Shown: in pieces, positions 1 to 10,978 of the stretch
How positions within the stretch are numbered: position 1 is the stretch's first letter
Layout of the letters: each line of letters starts with the position of its first letter
NCBI RefSeq assembly: GCF_030848805.1
Contig: NW_027270319.1
Span: 1-64,000, forward strand
Origin: Temnothorax longispinosus
Lineage: Eukaryota; Arthropoda; Insecta; Hymenoptera; Formicidae
Direction of reading: 5' to 3'
DNA: 64,000 nucleotides
Position numbers and translations under genes: made by a program
Notes under the pieces: generated by a model
The model's database searches: none
What the model was told of the DNA's origin: nothing
What the model saw: only the letters and a program-made list of their open reading frames with translations

Positions 1-166
1 CTAACGCGGACAGCAGCGGGAGCACGGAAAAAGAGTCCGCCTATAGACCGTCCGAATCTTTCGAGGACAGGACGGAACGAGTTGAAATCATTTCGAAAGG
101 AACGGCGTACGAATATGGTGAAAGCTGCTGCGAAAACGTAGTTGGAATAATTTCACGGAATAATAG
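1..166 (+). CDS. possible partial exon, running in from the left edge
   Basis: Reading from base 3, the plus strand is open for about 55 codons with a hydrophilic, glutamate- and serine-rich composition (ESAYRPSESFEDRTERVEII and onward). It ends at a good splice-donor-like site (AG then gtaaat) at 166/167, or at a TAA at 168–170 if it is a terminal exon. The function is not recognised. A caution is that the last 40 bases (tagttggaataatttcacgg) resemble the ~57 bp satellite found at 19–20 kb and 55–60 kb, so the apparent coding could be chance. The real 5' part lies outside the window. Confidence 0.3.
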
Positions 167-533
167 GTAAATGGTAAATATGTTGATACGTGAATATGGT
201 AAAATTTGTAAAAACGGAGTCGAATTGTAACGGGGTGGGGGGGGGGGGCACCGTGCGAAGACATCCGGCAGTCTCGTTCCGGGAAAACGAATTAATAGCG
301 TTGATAGCGGACACCTGCGTTTACATAATTTATTGTACCGAGTAATGCGTTTGAAGAAAAAAGTTATTAAATGTCTTTGATTCGAGTAAATTTTTTCATC
401 TTTGTACAAAAGAACCTTTAGATTCTTCTCTCTTTAACGTTATCTCTTTCAACGAAATAAAATACTTTTGTGTGCTTCGTTTGTTCTATATAAGATCCAA
501 AGATGAATTGATATACAACTTGTTTCAAAAGTA

Positions 534-2113
534 GCCCAGTCATTTTAGGTTTTTTGTGCGAATGAATTGGTAACCACTTTTTTTCTTTTTTAATCGCTTT
601 ATTTCCTTGTTTTAAATAACATATTAAAAATCGAGAACAATACTTTGGGGGTGTGCTGAAAAAGTTATTCCAGATCAAAGGTCACGATGATCAGTTTTTT
701 TGCGAAAATCTCGTTTCGTATGGCTCGGAGGTCAATCAAGGTTGTTACGGTAAAAGAAAGATTATGAAATTCTCTACGAGAATGGTTCTATTCATTTTTC
801 ACGCGCGACGAACCGTTGGCGAAATACAAAGTGACGAATGCGTGTACGTCGAGCGTTGTTGCGCATCCATTTCCGCCCACCGCACCTTTGAGATAAGATA
901 CAAAAGGCGCGTTTCTTTTCGGTACCGAGCATCGGTCGGTATAACCGGGTTTGAGTATCGCGAAAACATATTGTCGTCATTTTATTTGGCTTCGCGGTAA
1001 TAATAATATTTTTACCATATTTTTTTATTAATTTTGTTTGGATCGTCATATCCGCAGAGGCATCTCTCCGAGCGAATCTCGCAGCTCTGCTAACGTGTGA
1101 ATTGATCTATATTGGACACCTCGCGTGCGCAGTCGCGGAATTAACGTTAGTAAAAATGCCGAATGTGTTGATCGCAAATATAGACTGTACGTTGATAAAA
1201 ACCGGTATTGAAGCGTATAAAAGGCGATGCATCTACGAGAGCCCTGGTATACGTCTCAATTAATGTTCTCCGCGAATGAGACGATCGATGTCGAGCTCCT
1301 TCAATTTTGAAAAATTGTGTTTGTTTCGTGCCGAACCAGCCGACGAAGCGCTTGATGGGAAAAAAATACAACAACGTATACATCGATTGTAAGTTATGTG
1401 AGTACGAATCAATTTCAAGACGCTATTATTGAAACAGCGAATACGCGCGTGCGGTGACCGATTCAGAGCGGAATAGTGCGAAAGATCGCGTTAACTTCGT
1501 GTTTGATTTAAGAGCTGTAAAAGCTAAATATTATAAAAATTATTATGCACAATTTTTAAAACATCCAACGAGCAGCGAGATAGGCCTACCAATCGACATA
1601 CGAATCGCCAAGAAAATGGAAAAAATATTTTATTACGTCGAAAATCACGCGATGATTGCCAATTCACGTTAGCAGAGCTGCGAGAGATTCGCTTGGAGAG
1701 ATGCCTCTGCGGATGTGACGATCCAAACGAAATTAATAGATAAATATGGTAAAAATATTTATTATTACTGTGAAGCCGACGTACACGCATTCGTCACTTA
1801 GTATTTCGCCAACGGTTCGTCGCGCGTGAAAAATGAATAGAACCATTCTCGTAGAGAATTTCATGATATTTCTTTTTCGTAACCACCTTAATTGACCTGC
1901 GAGCCATACGAAACGAGATTTTCGCAAAAAACTGATCATCGTGACCTTTGATCTCGAACAACTTTTTTTCAGCACACCCCCAAAGTATTGTTCTCGATTT
2001 TTAATATGTTATTTAAAACAAGGAAATAAAGCGATTAAAAAGGAAAAGAAGTGGTTACAAATTTTTTTGCACAGAAGCCATATTTTCGTCTAAAATGACT
2101 GGGGGGGGGGGGC
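534..2113. mobile_element. TA-flanked DNA element with very long terminal inverted repeats
   Basis: The left arm (534–1103) and right arm (about 1660–2113) are reverse complements, starting GCCCAGTCATTTTAG and ending CTAAAATGACTGGG...GGC. They are bordered by TA at 532–533 and 2114–2115. The left arm holds about 115 bp (around 850–985) that the right arm lacks. The right terminus is blurred by a run of 12 G. TA target duplication is typical of the Tc1/mariner superfamily, but no transposase is visible, so this is a non-autonomous or unclassified element. The central 550 bp holds only short ORFs. Confidence 0.7.
1454..1672 (+). CDS. short ORF inside the 534–2113 inverted-repeat element, unassigned
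   Basis: A 72-codon ORF (MTDSERNSAKDRVNFVFDLR...) occupies the unique centre of the inverted-repeat element. It is rich in Lys, Tyr and Ile and has no signal peptide or motif I recognise. It could be a remnant of the element's own gene, a captured exon or chance. The reading frame ends just where the right inverted arm begins. Confidence 0.2.
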   Translation: MTDSERNSAKDRVNFVFDLRAVKAKYYKNYYAQFLKHPTSSEIGLPIDIRIAKKMEKIFYYVENHAMIANSR

Positions 2114-2346
2114 TATCTGCGGTATTACGACGGAAACGACAGGCGCGCGCGCGCGCGTTACCTTCCAGAAAGACCGTTTTAACAGTGTGAGAAGGCTGTA
2201 AGTCGAATATTTTTCAACTATATACAATTTGCAACACGGGGAATTAAAATCTCCTTGTTTTACTAGGACTTTCTTATCAGGCTGAGCTGATGTACATACT
2301 GCAGGAATGCTTGGAAATATGCAACCAATGCGCGCGTGAGATGGAA

Positions 2347-3156
2347 TTAAGTAAAGCTGTGTTTGTCTGCTTCTGACGCAAAGCGCCGCTGCGCCTCCTC
2401 TTTCTCGCTATACCGGATGCGCAGGCTTACGCGAATGCACGCGAGAACGGAACATTTTCTAGTGAAAACTTTTAAACGAGTTAGGGCGAGGTATATATGA
2501 ATCTGAAAATGTGACGAAGCACGCGATAACGTTTCGTATATATAAGAATGAATACGTATACGCAACTGGAACGTTGCGTTGTTTCGGTGAATTGGAGGAG
2601 ACATAGCCCGCAGCATTGTTGCCATATTTTGCCACCTGTGATATTCTTAAGAGACTCCCTAATTTGTTGAAAAATGATTGTCAAGTTGAGCTATATGTAT
2701 ATTATCCAGATTAGCCGTGTGCTTGGTACAAGCGCGTACCAAGGACAGGATATAGTTGCCCCATCGAAATCTTTCGACCACGTTGGAGATTGCGAAGAAA
2801 CTCGCCGTGAAAAAAGATCGCTCTACTTTGAGAGTGATTATATAAACTAGCTTACTTTATATACCGACCGCACATATATGTTTGCGCGAAAATGTGTACC
2901 GTTATTTATATCTCCCCGAATTAACGAACGATATCTTTTAGGATACTATATTGGCTTTAATAATTTACCTGATACTGATGACACGGTATAACGTGCGACG
3001 CGCATCTTTGCGAGGAACGGCGGAAAGGGAATCGCGAACGTCTTCGCGGAGACGCGCGCCACCGCAAGAATCGTCGAGAACGTAAGAAGAAAATGAGAAG
3101 AAACAAGCGAGAGATAAGGCTGCGATAAAGAGAGCGATCGTGAACTTGTTCGTCAT
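2347..3156 (-). CDS. candidate small secreted protein, two exons
   Basis: Exon 1 (3156–2969) begins with ATG and encodes a clear signal peptide: MTNK followed by a hydrophobic core FTIALFIAALSLACFF. A charged tail with dibasic-like KDARR follows, ending at a strong donor (ATCAG then gtaaat). Exon 2 (2458–2347) follows an acceptor (ttttcactag). It continues in the same phase as KCSVLACIRVSLRIRYSEKE and stops after KHSFT. The intron would be 510 bp and the product about 99 residues. A TATA-like stretch lies about 55 bp before the ATG. No family is recognised. The mature part has three cysteines and several basic sites, which fits a small secreted peptide precursor, but this is inference. The exon 2 acceptor has only a moderate pyrimidine tract. 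Confidence 0.45.
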
Positions 3157-3439
3157 CTTATCGACAACGTGGTATACGAATTCTATTCCGAATTATAAAT
3201 AACGGATTTACAAAAATTTTATGACAAATATATATATATACAATTTCCTTTTATAGATTATGGATGACATATTTTCAAGAAAATAAGCCTGGTGTAAGCC
3301 TGCGTGAGTAGCACTCGCTTCGTCGACTGGTCTGTCGATAAAAAATATATAGATACGGAAGAATTTTCTGCAACTTGGTCACACGCAGTTTCCATATATA
3401 ATGATGATGAGTTTGATGCCGAGATAAGGAAAATAATCT

Positions 3440-3570
3440 ACCTGAAAAGAGTACGAAAACTAGGAAAACATCTGTGAAACAACTTTTGGAAAAAAGAATA
3501 AAGCAAAAGGAAGAGCGAGAAAGTAAAAGACGTCACACGATGATGGAATGGCTGTGGAAGAAAATTTGAT
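3440..3570 (+). pseudogene. remnant of a PIF/Harbinger Myb-like/MADF accessory protein
   Basis: The plus strand reads KTRKTSVKQLLEKRIKQKEE and continues RESKRRHTMMEWLWKKI before a stop. A Lys/Arg/Glu-rich tail of this kind is common at the C terminus of the Myb-like protein encoded by PIF/Harbinger transposons. The upstream part is broken by frame changes. A transposase remnant of the same superfamily lies at 4.4–5.06 kb on the opposite strand, so the two form a plausible convergent pair. The match is by recognition only. Confidence 0.35.
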
Positions 3571-4419
3571 CGACGCTGTTGCGCGATACTTGGAATAAGA
3601 AATAAGAATAGGAAACCTTTTTTTTACTTAAACGTGCTACATTTGCTTTATATTTCTTTATAGATAAAAACTAATGTACGTATAATAATCTTATTTTTGT
3701 CTCAAAAGACTGTGATATACTTGTCGTCGTTTGCATAGAGATCTCTTTATTAACATATATATGCGACATTGATTTTGAGTTTACACAATTTTTTTCTTAC
3801 ATAACGTTTCAAAGGTAGTACGAAATATGAGTGATATGTTTGTCAACCTGTGTACCGTAAGACATTTCTATTCGAGTTATTTTTCGTACGTTTCTTTAAT
3901 TTCGTGTCGTTTAAAATACACGTATAGGTATTAAAATTATATATACTTTGTTTTGACTTTTTACTATATTTTTCTCATAAGATTTCCAAGGTAGTACAAA
4001 ATATGAGCGATGTGGGTTTGTTAACTCTGTACTCTGTAAGATATTTTTATTTCAATTATTTTTCGTACGTTTCTTTAATTTTACGTCGTTTAAAATACAC
4101 GCAACGATAAAATTTATATAAACGATATGTGTAACTTTTATCGTACCGCGTATAGCCTTGTATTGCGTATCTTTTGTTGATATAACGATTAAAAATATAG
4201 TACGTTTCTACAAAGTGAGATTGCGCGCGCGTTTTCTTTCCAACATGTTCGTAATCATATTTCGTTTATGAATCGCATTGTTATTTGCTACGCTTTCATT
4301 ATATAGTATGGTGATTTTGTATATCGCGACACCTGACGTCACTGCGATGGTATTGTTAAGAGTTCATCTTTTTTTGGAACGCACGTATATATAAGAATGA
4401 CGCGACATGCTCTCTGTTA

Positions 4420-5060
4420 CATTCAGACGTGAGATCAACTCCGAACATAGGCAAAGTATATATATATATATATATATACGTTAAACTCCTCATTCTGCCT
4501 TTTAATAAACCGAAACATCTTTCAACTACACTGCGTATACCCGTGCGGCAAAGATTGGCAGAAATTATATATAATATCTTTGTGCGGCATTTTCGCAAAT
4601 GTCCGTTATCTTTAATAATGGTGTTGGCAATATGATGTTGGTGGTAATACATAAGCGGAATCTCCTAGCGCGAGTGGCCGTCGGATGGAAATTTTTCTTC
4701 GTCGTTGAAATAATATGTTGCCACTTCCGTGTGCCTAAATATTCTCCGGTCATGCTGGACAGACCCGGGACGCGACCCACGTAGCGATGAGTGATAAACG
4801 CTCTATGGTCACGCACAACCTATAATTAAAAATTGAAAATATAACGATAAACGATATAACGCCACGGTAATGTATATAATACAAGACCGTGAATGATAAA
4901 CCAATGTATATAACTATAAAATTTCTGTTATAAATACTTTGATGTTTCAAATATACCTCAAGCTGGAGCGAGAACGGCGGCGGTATCCCTTTCGATTTAC
5001 GTAATCTGCTGCGTTTCGCGCGTAGGTGCTTCGATTCTGGATATGCCCTGCGCCATCGAT
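4420..5060 (-). pseudogene. degenerate HARBI1-like (PIF/Harbinger, DDE_Tnp_4) transposase
   Basis: Fragments in all three minus frames are collinear with the nuclease domain of HARBI1-like transposases. They run from a segment around 4,790–4,740 that reads like the 'PGS.HD' region (VASRVCPA), through LGDSAYVLPPTSY near 4,660, to SVVERCFGLLKGRMRSL near 4,520–4,470, which corresponds to the conserved 'VE..FG.LK.R' block. The frame shifts between blocks and an (AT)n run interrupts the end, so the gene is dead. Conserved order on one strand makes chance unlikely. Confidence 0.6.
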
Positions 5061-5069
5061 GGCGCGCCA

Positions 5070-6670
5070 TAATTTTACGTTTGAAAACCTATACTGTTTT
5101 CTTTAAATTTACGCATTACAGTTTTTGCGCTTGTTCACCCCTTGGGGCCGAGATATAAATTGATCGGCCACGTAAAATTTTTAGCGCTCGTGCGTGACCC
5201 TCCTATTAACAACGGCTCTCTGAGCTGTGTAGCTTATCTCCTACGTCGAACCGATCGCAAATGGATGTGCAAAAATATCAAAAAAACCATTGTTGCGAGT
5301 AAATTTAAATAATTTAGGTATATCGAGTGTCCGAAATAACAATATATGCGATAAAAGCAATAATCATACCTATATAAGAATCCATTGTCGCTATTTTCCA
5401 TAAGGCGATCATAAATTTTCTTTATTTTTATCAGCACTTAATTATCGCGTACGTACTTGACGTAATAAAAATCGATATATAGGTACTAAAGATACACAAA
5501 ACCATATATAAGAGATGTATAAAAAATATATATTTGACAAAAGATATAAAATATTCACAAATATACCGTGTGGCTACGACTAAAATCTTAATTAATCAAC
5601 GTGTTCGTACAACGAGATCTCGCAGCGGAAACGAAATTTATATCGTTTTGATACAAAAATATATATCTCTCCGATACTACTTTTGTACGCACCCCATATA
5701 CGCGGTAATGCGGCTCGCGCGCGGACTCAAACGCGGTAAAAAGTATAAAATATCGTGCGGGTCCGCGCTTATCGCCGCTATATGCCTTTCGCACACTTGA
5801 GAGCAGCAGTGTCTGTCGAACGAAAATAGATATTTAAATAATACCGACCACAAAAGTTAACGGAACGTTAATTATTCCACGAATTAACTTGTGTAACGAT
5901 ATCGAGTTGTAATATATTTAAACGAATTAAAAATATAATTTGTCTCGTTGTTTAAAAGTTGAAAATATCACGAATTCGTTAATTATACAGTCAAAGAATC
6001 GGAAAGATAATCTAAAAAGAGTCAATTCTCTTTCCTAATAAAATTGAATAGATAATTTGTGTTTATTGATCCAACGAAAGATTACTACACCGCGTAGTAC
6101 AATGTATTATACGTACATTTTAGATTTAACTTGCTCAACACATTTGAAATATTTCAACGTATTCGTGATTACGTTCAATTACATTGTATTATTTACCGCG
6201 CGTGCGATATATTATACGCACACGATTGTATACGGCTGATGTGCAATTTGTTTTCGGTAATTCAAAAAAATGCGTTTATGCGTTTATGTGCCAATATGGT
6301 ATAGCGAGCGTACGATGATCCTCCGGGGATAAATGAAAGGAAAAAAAAAAAAAAAAGAGACGGAAACAAGGGGGCGGAGGAGAGAGAAAACAAACGAGTA
6401 TAAAATTACAAAATATTAAATATCTCCGCGCGTTAAAAAACATTGCAACGAACGTCGCTTGACGTGTAATTTGTACATTTTGTGCTCGATTCGACGGCGT
6501 GTCTGTAAATTTGTAATAAAGGAAATAAAAAAAAAAAAATCGCAATACCGTAAGAAATAAAACACTCGTCTCTCGATCACACGCTGAACGAACATCGCCC
6601 GCGTTGGACGAATCGCGAAATCTTGTTCCGCGATACGTCTACCCTGTAAAATTGTCGCAAAAATAAATAT
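5070..6670. other. AT-rich stretch, no gene seen
   Basis: Only short ORFs with biased composition are present. Notable items are a purine tract with a poly-A run at 6,338–6,360 and repeated AATAAA-like hexamers near 6,515–6,535 and 6,662. No protein or RNA gene can be supported. Confidence 0.5.
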
Positions 6671-6679
6671 CTACGTTCG

Positions 6680-6681
<2 letters not shown>

Positions 6682-6713
<32 letters not shown>
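6682..6713. repeat. (CT)n microsatellite
   Basis: Uninterrupted CT dinucleotides. Similar CT/GA runs lie at 9,126–9,167, 9,378–9,396, 10,311–10,332, 10,770–10,815, 35,273–35,329, 44,431–44,491 and 50,461–50,487. Confidence 0.9.
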
Positions 6714-6718
<5 letters not shown>

Positions 6719-6893
6719 TGCGTTACTTGCGTAACAATTTAACTTGTACGTCATCCGCGACCGTTGTGGCAAAAAAAAAAAAAACGAAAGAAAATAATCC
6801 ACGATCGCACGTTCGGCCGAGGCCCAGGTAAAACGGCCGACGGTCTGACGCCGGGGCTTTATGCGGCGCGTAAAAGAGAGGTCGAAGCATGCC

Positions 6894-6931
<38 letters not shown>

Positions 6932-6960
6932 TTGATGCCCCGCAAAATCGATACGCAATT

Positions 6961-7410
6961 TTACTTGGGGTTAAGACTGTATGAATATAAATTTAACAGC
7001 GCGGGCACTTTCTCTCGACCTATTACTTTCTTGTCGATAATTCCGCCCGTTCCTCCACAGATCACGTTCAACGTCACGTTGTTGGTTCGACCGCTACAAA
7101 CGTGTTTGGCAACCTCAAGAGTGGAGTCGGTGATATTCCTACATCCAAAGATATCCAACAATCGTAATTCAGGCGAGGATCGGATGAGCGTTGTCACGGC
7201 CCGATCGCTGAATAGACATCTTCGGCACTCTAATTCTTTTAGGCCACGCACGTTTTTCAAGCCGTCGTCGGTAAGCAAACGCGTATAACTGACGACTAAT
7301 TTGTCGAGTCTCGCCAACGAGGCGATAGCCGTTAATCCGACATCGGTCACGTAGTGGCAACCTGTTGGATGTAAAAGAGTAATTTTCAAATAGGATAAAA
7401 AAAGTGGCAA

Positions 7411-7460
<50 letters not shown>

Positions 7461-9122
7461 GCAAACAGACACACACACACACACGCGCGCGCAATTGTAA
7501 TTTACCCGTAATGTCTACGTTGGTAAGCTGCTGACAATGTTGTACCAAACCGATGAAGAAACGGTCCGACACCTTAGGATTGTGCGTGATTTTTAAAACT
7601 TGCAGATCGACAAGTTGATTGAAATACGACATATCCGTCGTTTGTGCCAAAGGAAAGTTTCCGTTGAGCTCCAACGTTGTCAGAGTTTTGCAATACTGAC
7701 CGACGACTTGGAACGTGCTTTCAGCTATACGGGGACATTTAACGATCGCTAGATGTTTCAAATTTTTGAGATTCTTCAGTGCCTGTAACAGAGAGAGAGA
7801 GAGACGTGTGTGACAACGATGTATCACACGGATCGATGTGTCGCGCACCGATCGAAAAGTTATAAAAGTGATGAGTGAACAACAATATCTATATATTTAC
7901 CGTTGAAAGGTGAGCGTCCCCGAGACAGTAGCAACGGTCCAATATAATTGTACGCATAGTTTGCGCTGGTAAAAACGATAAGCATTTGCCCGAAATGCAA
8001 TTTACCGTTATCGCGAGATGTCTTAATTTTTCGTTGAGCGCAAACAGACGATTCAACTCGCTGTCGCATTTCGACGTAACCGATCCTAAATGAAGCTCGG
8101 TTATGTTCCTGCAATGTTTCGCCAACGCACGTATGTCCGACGCGGCAACTGATGTAAGCCCGGTAACGTCGATATTCGTGAGATTGGGACAAAGTTGACC
8201 GATAACGTTCAACGTGTCTTCGGTCAGACAATTATTCGGGTCGTTGAGATTTATTCGCGTTAAGAATTTGCCACATTTCAGCAATATTTTGCGAAGTACG
8301 ACCATAGGGATGGTATGGGTGTGCGCGATACCCCACGTAGATGGCGAGAGATCCAACGTCTCGGTGGTGTGCCACGAATTGTTGACTACGCGTCTCCAGC
8401 GCTTGCAAACTGTAAATTAATATAGAGCAGGGGGATAATATAATGTCAACGAGGTCGCGATATGTAGAAAATGTTGGACGCGCCACGCGCCCCATGAATA
8501 ACATCTATATATATATATACTCGCCTATCTCTATGCGTACTCTATGTACGATTGGCAAAAACTGCAAGATATGTTTCAAGCAATGGTCGTTGAGCATATG
8601 AATCGATACATTTTCGATGTCGTTCGTCAGACGATCGTTGTGAACGTATTGTTCCGTGCTGAGCTGTGGTGTTTCGCCAGTTTCGGTGGTCGAGTAGTCC
8701 CCGTCGTCGTCGTAGTCGTCATTATTTCCCACCGTCGCGTACATGAACGTCTGGTCCGCACTGTCAGGTTGATACCATGAATACGCGGGCCTCACCTTTA
8801 AACGTCTGTCGTGCAACGTTATGCGCTTCTCAATCCCGTCTCGCATCGCTCTGCGACAAACAATTATCAATGGCTTACACAAACACAACCGTATCTCTCG
8901 TTGGTCTCGATGAATTCGAGTAGCGTATATAGCACAGTGTAGCCTCCTTAATTTTGAAACTTACGTCGCTGCATCTGCCGCTTTGGTAAACGTGACGAAC
9001 GCACAGTTGTTTATACCCTGATTTCGGTAAACGAAACGGCAAGCGTGGACGTGTCCGTACGTCGAAAAGAACGTGCGTATATGGTTTTTATTTGTCTGGA
9101 ATAAATAATGTTTGTCAGACAA

Positions 9123-9171
<49 letters not shown>

Positions 9172-9572
9172 CGCGCCGGATAGTCGCCGGACAAATGTAA
9201 TGGAATTATATATATATATATGTGTGTGTGTGAGATTTGTGGCATAAAAATTGAGAGAAACAAAGACCAGAAAGAGATACGAACCTCCCGAGCCAAATTG
9301 GTGACGAATAATTTTCGTATCGGTACGCCGTCAATCATCATTTCCAAACGTAGCGGGCAATCTGAGCGAAAGGACAGAGAGAGAGAGAGAGAGAGATGAG
9401 ACACAGTAGTACAAGAGACAGACGCGTAATTCAGCCCCGTCAAGTTTTCGTTCGCGAGATGCGCAAAACGAATATGCGAATATATCGATGCAAAAACGTA
9501 AAATCACACAGGCAGCTTACCGTCCGATACCGTTACGCTTTCGGCACGATCCAATTTTGAATTATCGTCCAT
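6961..9572 (-). CDS. RRM + F-box + leucine-rich-repeat protein, seven exons, intact
   Basis: Exons (transcript order) are 9572–9521, 9361–9285, 9095–8965, 8850–8525, 8409–7901, 7782–7506 and 7361–6961. All phases join and give 1,773 coding bases (590 residues). Residues about 33–111 form an RNA-recognition motif, with RNP2-like LFVTNL (35–40), RNP1-like NNCAFVTF (72–79) and the closing helix DAATAMRDG...LKVRPA. An acidic, Asp/Tyr-rich linker follows. The F-box spans about 166–208 (MLNDHCLKHILQFLP...VCKRWRRVVNNSW). About 15 leucine-rich repeats of the AMN1/FBXL type run from there to the C terminus (LxxLxIxxCPxIxxxTxxxV). FBXL proteins are substrate receptors of SCF ubiquitin ligases and the F-box binds Skp1. 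The RRM predicts RNA or ribonucleoprotein contact, so it may ubiquitinate RNA-bound targets, which is inference. Intron 4 needs a GC donor. Intron 6 contains an (AT)n/(GT)n run. The start is the only ATG that opens the spliced frame. Confidence 0.88.
8410..8524 (-). other. probable GC–AG intron (intron 4 of the RRM/F-box/LRR gene)
   Basis: Read on the minus strand, the donor is ATAG then gcgagt and the acceptor is tttacag. Only this donor puts the upstream F-box half (HRVRIEI) in frame with the downstream half (VCKRW). The nearest GT (2 bases into... GA then gtatat) gives the wrong frame. GC donors with an otherwise strong consensus are a known minor class of U2 introns. Confidence 0.6.
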
Positions 9573-10294
9573 CGTTGCGTGTTGGTGATGCGATATACGC
9601 GTATATTTCTATCTCGCCAATTGAGCCGCCGTTGTTTCTTCACTCGCGATGGATGCGATATGGATGATTCGATTCGCTTCTATACGCTTCTTCTTGCACC
9701 GAGTCGCACGAGATTCCGAACGTGGTCACGTGTTACGCGCAAAGTAGAAAATTCGATCCTCGTTGGTCCCCCCCCCCCCACCCTCCTTAAGGCAGTCGCG
9801 CAACAAACGCGTGGCACATAGGCTGCATCTGCATAAGCGTAGGCGTGTGTAAGACCGCGCTCGACCGACGAGCGTGGTTACGTCGACATCGATACGGCGC
9901 GACTGTATGCCGGATGCTCATTGGTTTAGCCGGTCTTACGTTACGCTAATGCTACGAGCTACGCACGTTTGTGTGCGCGCGCGATTGGCTTTGAGATATC
10001 TCGCCGTAAACGAGGGGAAACGCCGCGTGCGACGGAGTGGTGCGTGGACCAATCGTAAGGCTGCCGCGAATCGCCTGCGGCGAATTGAAAATTTGTGATT
10101 GGTCAACGCGCGCGCTCTGATGCCGCGTGCGGCGTGTCATCCCGCGCGTCTACGGAGTCGTCTCTTGGCGGAAGAGACTGATAAATTCTTATGCAAACTT
10201 GTCGAATGAATATACAAATAACGATAATAATAAAGTTACCGTGGAAATAGTGCTTTTAAATAATAATAGCGATTGACGCTGCGTACATACGCCG

Positions 10295-10332
<38 letters not shown>

Positions 10333-10433
10333 CTAAAGGCGCTGCACGCGCGAAGCGTTCGGAAACGCATCGCAGCGAGGGCGCCATCTTCATGTTGGTT
10401 AGCGAACCATGTCTATACGTTTGAACGGTATAC
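9573..10433. promoter_or_regulatory. intergenic region between divergent transcripts; candidate bidirectional promoter
   Basis: This lies between the ATG of the minus-strand RRM/F-box/LRR gene and the first exon-like ORF on the plus strand. It is CpG-rich, has several ATTGG/CCAAT-like boxes (for example around 9,920, 9,983 and 10,050) and carries a MITE-like inverted repeat at 10,017–10,159. A (CT)n run lies at 10,311–10,332. No TATA box is evident. The promoter role is inferred from position and composition. Confidence 0.35.
10017..10159. mobile_element. MITE of the 'GACTC..TAGACGCGCGGAAACGCC' family, copy 1
   Basis: An imperfect inverted repeat: AAACGCCGCGTGCG...GACCAATCG on the left, CGATTGGTC-type and CGCACGCGGCAT on the right, ending GCGCGTCTACGGAGTC. 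The same sequence occurs at 30,589–30,743 and 33,222–33,353, with a partial copy near 30,985–31,050. The family has a CCAAT box on each arm. Confidence 0.6.
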
Positions 10434-10765
10434 GTGGATTACACAGAGTGTATGCTACGTCACAGCGATCGAGATTATTCGATATTCACTTGTGCGTATC
10501 TGGCGTTTCTCTGCATCGAGTTCATCACACGTATACGGTTCTACGCGAGCTGCGATAAGGGTAAGTATAATTGGAAATCTGTGGATGTTAATTATATTAA
10601 CGGTGTTTTTTCGTGTGTGTGTGTGCAGTACGTAAGATCGTGCCGAGAGCGAGTGCGCGGTCCAGCACCGGGTTCAACGCGAACGGGGATCGAGAGTGCC
10701 TTCATCGCCCTGCCGCTTGGTACCGCATACAGATAAAACAACGTGAAGGAGATTCAGAGAGATCC

Positions 10766-10817
<52 letters not shown>

Positions 10818-10843
10818 GTCAAGGAGATTTTGAAAAAAATTAA
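10434..10843 (+). CDS. candidate spliced small ORF or 5' leader of a plus-strand gene
   Basis: Exon 10,434–10,560 ends at a near-perfect donor (AAGG then gtaagtat). A 68 bp intron ends in a (GT)n-cag acceptor at 10,628. The second exon (10,629–10,866) ends at another donor (CCAG then gtaaac). The frame joins across the first intron (phase 1) and gives about 113 codons: MDYTECMLRHSDRDYS..., a hydrophobic stretch, then a long Arg-Glu run encoded by a (GA)n microsatellite. It stops before the second donor. This pattern fits a 5' untranslated leader with a chance ORF about as well as a real protein. Confidence 0.35.
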
Positions 10844-10978
10844 GCAAGAGAAGCTTCCACAACCAGGTAAACGGCAGGTAATTTTATACTTTGCGTGATA
10901 TTTGTCGTTCGCCATTTCGTACGTCGTAAAATCTTTCAAAGTCGACAGTCGCGCGCGCGATACTTTGTACAAACGGTG

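Noticed and set aside
2347..2684. 92-codon and 67-codon minus ORFs as complete genes
   Set aside because: Their N-terminal parts look random; only the last 36 codons (2,458–2,347) fit, as the second exon of the secreted-protein candidate.
6764..7288. 174-codon plus ORF containing poly-Ala
   Set aside because: It is the antisense of the last exon of the LRR gene plus a (GCG)n repeat.
7169..7480. 103-codon minus ORF and the read-through part of the 295-codon ORF at 6,961–7,848
   Set aside because: The YIYIYIY stretch is intron sequence from an (AT)n repeat. The splice sites at 7,506 and 7,361 remove it and restore the LRR pattern.
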